From Variovorax sp. YR216 (GTDB taxonomy: Bacteria; Pseudomonadota; Gammaproteobacteria; Burkholderiales; Burkholderiaceae_C), in assembly GCF_900107745.1 (NCBI RefSeq), contig NZ_FNRO01000013.1, positions 62,001 to 126,000 on the forward strand: a DNA stretch of 64,000 bases, in the 5' to 3' direction. How positions within the stretch are numbered: position 1 is the stretch's first letter; every line of letters begins with the position of its first letter. Shown here one piece after another: positions 1 to 7,105 of this stretch. Position numbers and translations under genes: made by a program. The notes below the pieces were generated by a model. That model was not told the origin of the DNA. It did not search any database and saw nothing but the letters and a program-made list of their open reading frames with translations.

Positions 1-1060
1 CCAGTTCCGACAGCACGAGCAGCGCGTGCCCCATCTGCAGCGCGGCGAGGCCCGGGTAGAACGCATTCAGGTCGCGCTCGAAGGCCTCCCGATAAGCGTC
101 GTATGACTCGATCGCGCGCCGGTCGAGCGCCAACGCGCGTGCCGCGCCCACGTCAGCGGCATTCGCGAAGGGCAAGCGCCAGAGCGTCTTCAGGTTGCGC
201 CCTTTCAGCGCCAGTGCCTCGGCGGCCTGGGCTGGCGTGCAGGCACTGTCTTCGGTGATGCGCCGAATCGCCTGGTTTGAAAGTTCGAGCAGGGATGCGC
301 GGCCCGTCGAACGGTATTCGCGTTCGTAGAGATTGGCCAATGCGAGATTCGCCTCGACATCGCCCTGGTCGGCGCCGCGCACCTTCTCCCAACTGCGCCG
401 CGCGCCGGCGACGTCTTTCACGCTCCACTGCGCACGCCCTACTCGCCGCAAGCCTTCGCGTTCGTAGCGCTGGCCTTGAAGGTCCTCAGCGATCACGCGC
501 AGCCAGCCTCTGTCGGCGGCCCGCTCGGCGCGTTCGATCTCTTCGCTCAAGTCGAGAGGCACCAGTGTCACTTCGGCCGGGTCGGTCTCCGTCAACTTGG
601 GCAGCATCAGAAAGATCGGGCTGTCCGTTTCGCGTTCGGAGTGCAGGCTCGAACGCAGCGTAGCGACAAGATCGTCGACCGCGGCCGCAGGATCATCGAT
701 CGAGTACTTCAGGTAGCGGTCGGTCGACAGATCGAAAGGCGTCCCATCGGCGGACGGATCGCCCTTGATCATCACGGTGTGCTTCTTGCGCAGTGCATGG
801 CGCACGCCAAGCTCGTAGAAGACGTTGGCGTTGTGGATCGTGATGTCGCAGATCACGATGTCCGCTTCGATGATCAGGCCGAACATGTCGGCGCGGATGT
901 TTCCGGCATCGATCACTTCAGCCGTCGTGCCACCGCTCAGGCCCTCACAGCGCTGCACGGCCGGAGCAATCAGCTTGGCGTGCACCGCATCGAAGTCGAT
1001 GGACCGGCCTTTCCCATCCTGCTTGACGCCGAATCCGCGGATGACGAAGACACGAGGCAT
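1..1060 (-). CDS. TIR/deoxyribosyltransferase-like protein with TRAFs-binding-type helical region (3' partial)
   Basis: Start ATG at 1060 has an excellent AGGAGG ribosome site 6 bases upstream; 353 residues are visible and the C-terminus lies beyond the left edge. Residues 66-90 hold the pattern ICDIT...NVFYELG, typical of a Rossmann-like nucleoside 2-deoxyribosyltransferase/TIR-like domain at the front of proteins annotated as TRAFs-binding (DUF4071). The part after residue 190 is helical and TPR-like (SVKDVAGARRSWEKV). In this family such proteins are thought to act in stress or nucleotide signalling, but no substrate is established. It is divergent from an SLOG-like gene, and a strong hairpin lies between them. 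The domain call is by eye. Confidence 0.75.
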   Translation of the reverse strand, partial: MPRVFVIRGFGVKQDGKGRSIDFDAVHAKLIAPAVQRCEGLSGGTTAEVIDAGNIRADMFGLIIEADIVICDITIHNANVFYELGVRHALRKKHTVMIKGDPSADGTPFDLSTDRYLKYSIDDPAAAVDDLVATLRSSLHSERETDSPIFLMLPKLTETDPAEVTLVPLDLSEEIERAERAADRGWLRVIAEDLQGQRYEREGLRRVGRAQWSVKDVAGARRSWEKVRGADQGDVEANLALANLYEREYRSTGRASLLELSNQAIRRITEDSACTPAQAAEALALKGRNLKTLWRLPFANAADVGAARALALDRRAIESYDAYREAFERDLNAFYPGLAALQMGHALLVLSEL

Positions 1061-1102
1061 GGCATCCTCCTGCGGTTCTTCTTGCCGGAAAGTGCGACCG
1101 CG

Positions 1103-1126
1103 AAGGCCCCGCAATGCCGGGGCCTT
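1103..1126. promoter_or_regulatory. Perfect 9-bp hairpin in a divergent intergenic region
   Basis: The two 9-base arms AAGGCCCCG and CGGGGCCTT flank a six-base loop (CAATGC), followed on the plus strand by GACCATTTT. Because both neighbouring genes point away from it, it cannot terminate either of them. It could be a leader attenuator for the plus-strand gene, a symmetrical protein-binding site, or a barrier to antisense transcription. Confidence 0.5.
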
Positions 1127-1199
1127 GACCATTTTGCTCGCACAAACGTAGAACTGTCAGTCTTACCTTTGGCTAATGTCCGACTCACATCCAGATGCG

Positions 1200-1880
1200 A
1201 TGTTTTGCCGACGCTCTTTGCTGCTCTCCTGTGGTATCTCGCTGTTCATGAACCACGTTTCGCACTCCTCTGCCGCTTCGGCGGCGAGCCCCGACAGTCG
1301 CATCACGCACGTCGCGAAGGGCGCATCGCCGATCTCGATACGCCCGCCAGGCCGGAATGTCCTGACCTTTCTGGGCTACTCGGGAGCCGGATATCAGAGC
1401 GAAGCCGCAATGCTCGCCAACGCTGCCGAAGTGCTCGACAAGCACGATCCGGCTCGCACGACGGTGAACATCGGTGCCACAGCCGATGGCATTGGTGCCG
1501 TGTACCGATTGGCGCGTTCGCGAGGCTTTCCCACGATGGGCGTTGTGTCGTCGCAGGCAGTGGAAAGCAAGGCGGCCTGGTCGCCGCACGTCGAGCGGAT
1601 CTACGTGATCGAGGATTCGACTTGGGGCGGCAAGATCGATGGGAAGCTCAGTCCGACCTCTGCGGCGATGGTCGCCGTGAGCGATGAGATCGTCGCAATC
1701 GGCGGCGGAGAGATTGCGCGCGACGAGTTGATGGCTGCTCAGGCGGAGGGCAAGCGTTGCCGCTATATCCCCGCGGAGTCCAACCACGAGATCGCGCGAC
1801 AAAAGGCGCGCAAAGCGGGAAAGCCGGTGCCCGAAAACTTTGGCAGCGTCCTGGGCGCGAACGCCTGGGAGTCGCCTTAG
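1200..1880 (+). CDS. SLOG/LOG-like Rossmann protein with possible signal peptide
   Basis: This hypothetical protein has 226 residues from the ATG at 1200; an in-frame ATG at 1176 would add 8. The N-terminus MFCRRSLLLSCGISLF followed by an Ala/Ser-rich stretch looks like a signal peptide. The body reads like a LOG/SLOG nucleotide-binding fold: a glycine-rich GYSGAG segment (59-64), a DGIGAVYRLARSRGFPTMGV segment, and a late strand-loop VAIGGGEIARDE (165-176). LOG proteins bind or cleave nucleotides in the cytoplasm, so an exported one would be odd; the signal-like stretch may instead be untranslated or a membrane anchor. No good Shine-Dalgarno supports either start. The fold assignment is inference. 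Confidence 0.6.
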   Translation: MFCRRSLLLSCGISLFMNHVSHSSAASAASPDSRITHVAKGASPISIRPPGRNVLTFLGYSGAGYQSEAAMLANAAEVLDKHDPARTTVNIGATADGIGAVYRLARSRGFPTMGVVSSQAVESKAAWSPHVERIYVIEDSTWGGKIDGKLSPTSAAMVAVSDEIVAIGGGEIARDELMAAQAEGKRCRYIPAESNHEIARQKARKAGKPVPENFGSVLGANAWESP

Positions 1881-1954
1881 CCGAGGGTCGACCCTCTCCT
1901 CTCCAGTGACGGCGCCGATTGCGCAAGTGGGGTCCTTGGCCGACACTGCCCGGC

Positions 1955-2476
1955 ATGGAAAGTCCTCGACGGGTGCTGCGAGGGGCTGTCTGGTGTGCTG
2001 CAGCCGTCGGCGCGGTGCAAGCTCACCCGCCTGCGCATGCCGAGCCTACGCAATGCCCGCAGCCGCAGCGGGCCGTTTTCTCGTGCGCCGTTGGTGCGAA
2101 GCAGCTTGCTGTCTGCGCTTCGGACCCGCTGACGGAGACGACGGGGACGCTGCAGTACCGCTTCGGTCGCCCGGCGCAGGTCGAGATGACCTTTCCGCCA
2201 ATGGGCGCGGGCTGGCGCGAGGTGACGCGCGCGGGCACCTTGATGTTCTCCGGCGGCGGCGGCGCATTCATCGTCTTCGACAAGCGTCCCTATCGCTACG
2301 TCGTGTACAGCGCCATCGGCCAAGGCTGGGGCAGCAAAGCCGGTGTCGTCGTCGAGCGCTCCGGCAAACGCGTGGCGAGCCTGAACTGCACGGCGGACAC
2401 GCGCTCCGAACTCGGGCCGGCATTGTTCTCCGCGGCCGGCATCAGGCCTTTCGAGGGCGGCTTCGAACTGCCCTGA
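1955..2476 (+). CDS. Small exported protein of unknown function
   Basis: It has 173 residues from the ATG at 1955. The first 29 residues (RRVLRGAVWCAAAVGAVQA...AHA) form a convincing Sec signal peptide with an A-H-A cleavage site. The mature part is about 145 residues, rich in beta strands, with cysteines near its start (TQCP, FSCAVG, AVCASD) and one later (LNCTAD), so disulfides in the periplasm are likely. I recognise no family. A longer reading frame from 1919 lacks a ribosome site and would bury the signal peptide. Confidence 0.65.
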   Translation: MESPRRVLRGAVWCAAAVGAVQAHPPAHAEPTQCPQPQRAVFSCAVGAKQLAVCASDPLTETTGTLQYRFGRPAQVEMTFPPMGAGWREVTRAGTLMFSGGGGAFIVFDKRPYRYVVYSAIGQGWGSKAGVVVERSGKRVASLNCTADTRSELGPALFSAAGIRPFEGGFELP

Positions 2477-2558
2477 GCGGCGACGGTCTGGATGTCGACA
2501 GCCTTGGTCTTGGGGATGACAATGGGTCGCAGGGCTCTACACTGCCCTGCCGGTCACC

Positions 2559-2570
2559 TTGCCGCGGCAA
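2559..2570. promoter_or_regulatory. 12-bp perfect palindrome upstream of the endolysin
   Basis: TTGCCGCGGCAA is self-complementary and lies 17 bases before the endolysin start. A second short stem (AGGGC/GCCCT, 2531-2548) is just upstream. It may be a regulator site or an mRNA leader stem that limits endolysin translation. No regulator is known. Confidence 0.3.
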
Positions 2571-2586
2571 TCCAAAGGGGGCGCCC

Positions 2587-3399
2587 ATGATCGAAGTCGA
2601 TGCGCAAACCATGCGCGAAGTCGCGCCGACTTTCAGCGGCGCCCACGGCCAACGGCAGAACGCCATCATCACCGCCGTGGGCGAGGTGCTGGCCGTGACC
2701 CTGCAGGCCTATCAGATCGACAACCGGCTGCGCATCGCCCACTTCCTGGCCCAGACCTGTCACGAGTCGGCCGGCTTTCGCACCACCGAGGAGTTCGCCA
2801 GCGGCCAGGCGTACGAAGGCCGTGCCGACCTCGGCAACGTCCATCCTGGCGACGGCGTTCGCTACAAGGGGCGGGGGCTGCTGCAGCTCACTGGCCGTGC
2901 CAACTATCGCGATGTCGGAACCAGGCTCCACATCGACCTTGAAAACCACCCTGAAAAAGCCGCCGAGCCGGTGCTGTCACTGAAGATCGCTTGCGAGTTC
3001 TGGAAGAAGAATGGCATCAATGCGGCGTGCGACGCCGACGACGTGGTGCGCGTGACTCAGATCGTCAACGGCGGCACCAATGGCCTGGCGGATCGCAGGG
3101 CGCTCACCTCAAAGGCAAAGGCGGCGATCGCGCGGTTGGAAGGGTTTGTGCTCACCGGTGTCGCGCCACCGAGCGGGAACCGGCCGGTCCTGCGCCGGGG
3201 CTCGCAGGGCGATGCCGTCGGTGAACTGCAGCGGCGGCTGCGGGCGTTGGGCTTCATGGTCGCTGTCGACAACGATTTCGGCCCCGGCACCGAGGTCGCG
3301 GTTGCTGCCTTCCAGACGCAGCGCGGCCTGGAACCGGTGGATGGCATCGTCGGCAACGACACCTGGACAGCGCTGGACGCGCCGGGCGACGGAACGTGA
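2587..3399 (+). CDS. GH19-type endolysin with C-terminal peptidoglycan-binding domain
   Basis: It has 270 residues. Residues 50-110 carry the phage/bacterial GH19 lysozyme-chitinase signature: AHFLAQTCHESAGF with candidate catalytic Glu60, further acids at 68-69, then YEGRADLGN, GDG.RYKGRGLLQLTGRANY. Residues 201-263 are a PG_binding_1 repeat (LRRGSQGDAVGELQRRL...FGPGTEVAVAAFQ...DGIVGNDTW). There is no signal peptide, so it needs another route to the cell wall or acts after lysis. The start is the ATG at 2587 behind AAAGGGGG. It sits beside the eCIS effectors, and lysis genes are commonly needed to release such particles, so a role in particle release is a reasonable inference. A free-standing prophage lysozyme or a cargo toxin are alternatives. 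Confidence 0.85.
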   Translation: MIEVDAQTMREVAPTFSGAHGQRQNAIITAVGEVLAVTLQAYQIDNRLRIAHFLAQTCHESAGFRTTEEFASGQAYEGRADLGNVHPGDGVRYKGRGLLQLTGRANYRDVGTRLHIDLENHPEKAAEPVLSLKIACEFWKKNGINAACDADDVVRVTQIVNGGTNGLADRRALTSKAKAAIARLEGFVLTGVAPPSGNRPVLRRGSQGDAVGELQRRLRALGFMVAVDNDFGPGTEVAVAAFQTQRGLEPVDGIVGNDTWTALDAPGDGT

Positions 3400-3427
3400 C
3401 CGGCTGTGCGTCGGCGCGACTTGCCGA

Positions 3428-5413
3428 TCAATCGTCTGTATCGCCGAACCACGGCTTCGCTCCCGGCCTCGGGTCGAAGCCCTTCCCGCCCTTGTGGATC
3501 TCCGCGTGATGCAGCTCCCATTCGGTCCGCACGACATCGACGACGACCTTCAGCTTCACGCCTGAAGGAATCCGCCTGACCGTGAAGGTGTAGGCGGACG
3601 GACGCGAGATGTTCTCCTTCGCGATGGCGATGGCCTCGCTGTCGGTGGGAGGCGTCTCGGCGGTGATGTCGACGGGGCCGTTCTTGAACTTGTTCTTCGG
3701 TGTGAAGGTGAAGACGGTGTCCTTGCCCACCACGCGGCTGGACCCGAAGGTGAAGTCCTTCGGGTTGAGCTGTTTGGCCTGGGACTTCAGCAGTTCCAGC
3801 TCCTTGCCCTTCTGCGGGAAGATGCCGTCGTAGGCCACCTCCCGGCTCTGGTCGGTGGTGCGCCGGAGTTTCTTTCGCATCGCGGCCCAGTCCGTGATGA
3901 AGGCGTACTCGGGCTTGGCCTTCATCGCCTTGAAGGCATCTTCGTCGGACAGCTTGCTCGCCCCGGGCTCCTCGTAGAAAGGATCGGCCAGCGATTCGGT
4001 CCCGCCGCCATAGCGCTGGCCGTGCGTCGGTGCGATCACGCGTGCGCTGCCACCGAACGCGGTGCGCACCTCGCCCAGCATCTCCTCGCTGCGCCCGAGG
4101 TTGCAGCCCCGGATGAGGACGTTGGTCCAGAAGCCGACCAGGTCGGCCTGGGGCTTCGTGATGCTGCCGGCGTCGTTGGCCTTCTTGAGTTCCCCGTACT
4201 CCACCCTGCCCGGCGTCGCATCCTTCGCGTCGAGCGAGAACTGGAGCGTCCCGTCCGGGTGCGCGTGCGAGACGATGATGAGGTTCGCCACCGGCTTGCC
4301 GCCATCGTTGATGCGCTGGTTGATGCCATCGAGGTCGCGCACATCCTCCACCATCGTTGCGGCGGGATATTCGGCCTTGAAGAACTTCTTCGCTTCGGTA
4401 TAGAACCTGTTGTTGCTCTTCCTCGCGTCCTTTCCCATGATGAAGACGTAGTCGATGGCGCCACGGGCCGTGTCGACGCGCCCGATCTGCGCCTCGATTT
4501 CCTTGGCGACTGCTGCCGCGTTTCCGTTGGCGATCCGCTGCAAGGTGTCGTCGCCCGCGACGATCGTGCCCGTGGTCCTGGGCCCGCTGCCCTTGAAGTC
4601 GACGAACACGCCCTTGCGGCCCTTGTCGTACCGGCTGCCGTTCAGTTCGAAATGCATGTCCAGCCCGTAGACGTTGATGAGCCGCCACACGACCTCGTGC
4701 ACCGCGAACTCGGGCTTGGAGGCTGCCAGGGCCCGCTTGGCGAGCGCCGCGAGGGCTGCTTCCTCCTTGGTGATCGCGGCGGCTTCATCGGGATCGCGCG
4801 GCCTTCGCTGAATCTGCACGGTGGGGGCACTGCGCTGCTGGACGACGTGGGTCAGTTCATGCGCCAACAGTCGCCGCCCTTCGCCGACATCGCTCGCACG
4901 CCGCCCCGCGCCGAAGACGATGCTGTGGCCCACCGTGTAGGCCTGGGCGTCGACATCGCTCGCCGACTGCTCGGCGGCGGGTCCCGAATGAATCCGGACG
5001 TGTGAGAAATCCGCGTCGAAGCGCCGTTCCATGTCGTACCGCAGGGCAGGCTCGATGGGGCTCCCAGAGCCCTGCAGCACCCGATGAACACTGGCGGGCG
5101 CATCTCCGAGCGCGCCGGCGGATTGCCCGGTGGCGGCCATGCGCGGCGCTTCGCGGTGCCCGGGCACTGGAGGCGGTTCCGACGCGATGCGTTCGGCTGT
5201 GCGCTCGGCCTCGATCTCCAGCGGGTCGCTGCGCGACGATGCCGCGTCACCCGCATGGATCCGGACGTTGCTGAAGCTGTGCCCCGAACTGGAGGCCACA
5301 TCGCGTCCCATATCGGCCTGCAATGGTGATCCGATGGCCTCGGCCCGCGCGGGCCGGATCCGCGTCGCAGTCGCCGCACGCGGCGCGTCGAACAAAGGGC
5401 TTGCACGATGCAT
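3428..5413 (-). CDS. eCIS-associated DUF4157 protein with caspase/CHAT-like C-terminal domain (candidate effector)
   Basis: It has 661 residues from the ATG at 5413; an ATG at 5461 with GAGG upstream is an alternative. The head carries the eCIS-core DUF4157 signature: DADFSHVRIHSGPAA, DAQAYTVGHSIVFG, then LLAHELTHVVQQ with the zinc motif HELTH at 185-189. A partial copy of the VRIH motif (SFSNVRIHAGDAA) lies about 90 residues earlier. The C-terminal half has VSHAHPDG (His383/His385) followed some 50 residues later by LIRGCNLG (Cys437), the His-then-Cys arrangement of CHAT/caspase-like peptidases. DUF4157 is a known marker of eCIS cargo proteins, so this is a candidate toxin. It is divergent from the next effector gene and convergent with the endolysin. 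Activity and target are unknown. Confidence 0.8.
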   Translation of the reverse strand: MHRASPLFDAPRAATATRIRPARAEAIGSPLQADMGRDVASSSGHSFSNVRIHAGDAASSRSDPLEIEAERTAERIASEPPPVPGHREAPRMAATGQSAGALGDAPASVHRVLQGSGSPIEPALRYDMERRFDADFSHVRIHSGPAAEQSASDVDAQAYTVGHSIVFGAGRRASDVGEGRRLLAHELTHVVQQRSAPTVQIQRRPRDPDEAAAITKEEAALAALAKRALAASKPEFAVHEVVWRLINVYGLDMHFELNGSRYDKGRKGVFVDFKGSGPRTTGTIVAGDDTLQRIANGNAAAVAKEIEAQIGRVDTARGAIDYVFIMGKDARKSNNRFYTEAKKFFKAEYPAATMVEDVRDLDGINQRINDGGKPVANLIIVSHAHPDGTLQFSLDAKDATPGRVEYGELKKANDAGSITKPQADLVGFWTNVLIRGCNLGRSEEMLGEVRTAFGGSARVIAPTHGQRYGGGTESLADPFYEEPGASKLSDEDAFKAMKAKPEYAFITDWAAMRKKLRRTTDQSREVAYDGIFPQKGKELELLKSQAKQLNPKDFTFGSSRVVGKDTVFTFTPKNKFKNGPVDITAETPPTDSEAIAIAKENISRPSAYTFTVRRIPSGVKLKVVVDVVRTEWELHHAEIHKGGKGFDPRPGAKPWFGDTDD

Positions 5414-5583
5414 GGCGCGGACCCCTGGGCGATGGATGAATCCCGGGCATGGTGCACGCATCGCCCCTGCCTCGCAAGATCGGAGCGCTTGCGATGTGCC
5501 GTCGGCCCGATGGACACCCGACCTTCGGTGTATGCCCAAGCGGCGAGCCCGGGACTAGCATGCGAGGCCGAAGGGATCGATTC

Positions 5584-7095
5584 ATGTACGCGCCGCAGAT
5601 CGCCAGGGCACGGACCAGGCCTCCCACGGGCCGGTCTCCACCTGTCGCGCCCGCGCCGCTGCAGGGCATCCTGCAGCGCAAGCTCACCGTCGGCTCCGTC
5701 GACGATCCGCTCGAACAGGAAGCCGACAGCATCGCCGAGAAGGTGATGAGGTCGCCCGATAACGATCTCTCCTTCTCGCGCGCACCGCCTCGCATCAGCC
5801 GTGCATGCGCGGAGTGCGAGCGCGAGGAAGACAAGGAAAAGGGTCTTGTGCAGCGCTCGCCCGAGCCGGGCGAGGCGGTCACGGAAACGCTCTCGCGCAA
5901 CCTCGGCACATCCAGCGGCGGCCGCGCCCTGCCGCAGTCGACGCGCGTCTTCATGGAGCGACGGTTCGGGGCCGACTTCTCCGCCGTGCGCATCCACGCG
6001 GAGGCCGAAGACAACGAACACGCGCAGCAGCTCAATGCGCAGGCGTTCACGATCGGCAACCACATCCACTTTCGCCGCGGCAAGTTCGACCCCGACCACC
6101 ACGCCGGCCGGCTGCTGCTCGCGCATGAACTCGTGCACACCCTGCAGCAGGGACGCACGGCGTCGCGGGTGCAACGCAAGACCGATGCCGAATGGAAATA
6201 CGAGGCGGCTGCCTTCGAGACCCAGATCCTGGCCGCTCCCGAATACAAGGCATTGGACGGGGTGGCCAAGGGCAATGTGGCCTGGATCATCGCGCAGGCC
6301 AGGACCAAGCCGCTCGGGGACGCCAAAGGCCAGCGTCTCTACTACCTATTCATGCTGTTGAAAGCGATCACGACGCACTTTCAAGGCGCCTCGTCGGGGT
6401 CGGGCTACGGCTGTTCCGCGGACATGGCCAAACAGAACCGCGACGTGGTCGACAAGGCCCTGAAGACCGAGGCGCAATGGGGCGGCGCCTACAGCGACGT
6501 CGACGAGCTGTCGGTCGCCACGGCGACGAACATGGTCGAGCGGACCGGCGAGCAGGGCAAGAAGTACAAGGTGGACCGCAGCGATCCGAAGAACATCCGC
6601 GTCAGGATCAAGGTCAAGCTCAACGGCGTGCCGGACGAGGTGTCCAAGATCAAGAGCCTCGAGGATGCGATCGAGCGTTCGATCTCCATGACGACGAAGG
6701 GCTACTACGTCGACATCGTGTTCGTGAATACGACGGGTCCGGACGTGTTCGAGTTCACCGTGAAGTTCTGCGAATGGCCGAACTCGGGCAACTGGGCATC
6801 GAGCCCGGTCACGCTCTCGCACGAGGTCCATCATGCGCTGGGCCTGGCAGACCGCTACGACTACATCGAAGCGCACGCCGGCAGGTCGAGCATGCGTCTC
6901 GAGATGCGGCTGGACTTGTTCGTCCAGCAGATGAAGAAGACCGCCGGTCCCCGCGATCCCTACAGCAAGATGGCCTACAACAACAACTCGCTGCTGGCGG
7001 AAGACGTCTGTGCCGTGGCCTTCGCGGCCGGCGCCGATCGCAACAAGTGCATCGAGGCGCGCAAGAGTCTCGACCCGGCCAACGTGCCGCCGTGA
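5584..7095 (+). CDS. eCIS-associated DUF4157 protein with second metzincin-like protease domain (candidate effector)
   Basis: It has 503 residues; the start ATG at 5584 follows GAAGGGA. The N-terminus holds LQRKLTVG...DPLEQEAD, a CAEC motif (75-78), then the DUF4157 core RRFGADFSAVRIHAEAE and LLLAHELVHTLQQG (HELVH at 181-185). A second, different zincin site lies at 413-425: HEVHHALGLADRY, matching the metzincin pattern HExxHxxGxxD, with a serine/methionine segment (GRSSM) shortly after that could be the Met-turn. The DUF4157 head probably marks or processes cargo, and the second domain would be the toxic protease. This is inference. It is one of three effector candidates clustered before the sheath gene. 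Confidence 0.8.
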   Translation: MYAPQIARARTRPPTGRSPPVAPAPLQGILQRKLTVGSVDDPLEQEADSIAEKVMRSPDNDLSFSRAPPRISRACAECEREEDKEKGLVQRSPEPGEAVTETLSRNLGTSSGGRALPQSTRVFMERRFGADFSAVRIHAEAEDNEHAQQLNAQAFTIGNHIHFRRGKFDPDHHAGRLLLAHELVHTLQQGRTASRVQRKTDAEWKYEAAAFETQILAAPEYKALDGVAKGNVAWIIAQARTKPLGDAKGQRLYYLFMLLKAITTHFQGASSGSGYGCSADMAKQNRDVVDKALKTEAQWGGAYSDVDELSVATATNMVERTGEQGKKYKVDRSDPKNIRVRIKVKLNGVPDEVSKIKSLEDAIERSISMTTKGYYVDIVFVNTTGPDVFEFTVKFCEWPNSGNWASSPVTLSHEVHHALGLADRYDYIEAHAGRSSMRLEMRLDLFVQQMKKTAGPRDPYSKMAYNNNSLLAEDVCAVAFAAGADRNKCIEARKSLDPANVPP

Positions 7096-7105
7096 GTCGC
7101 GCGGC

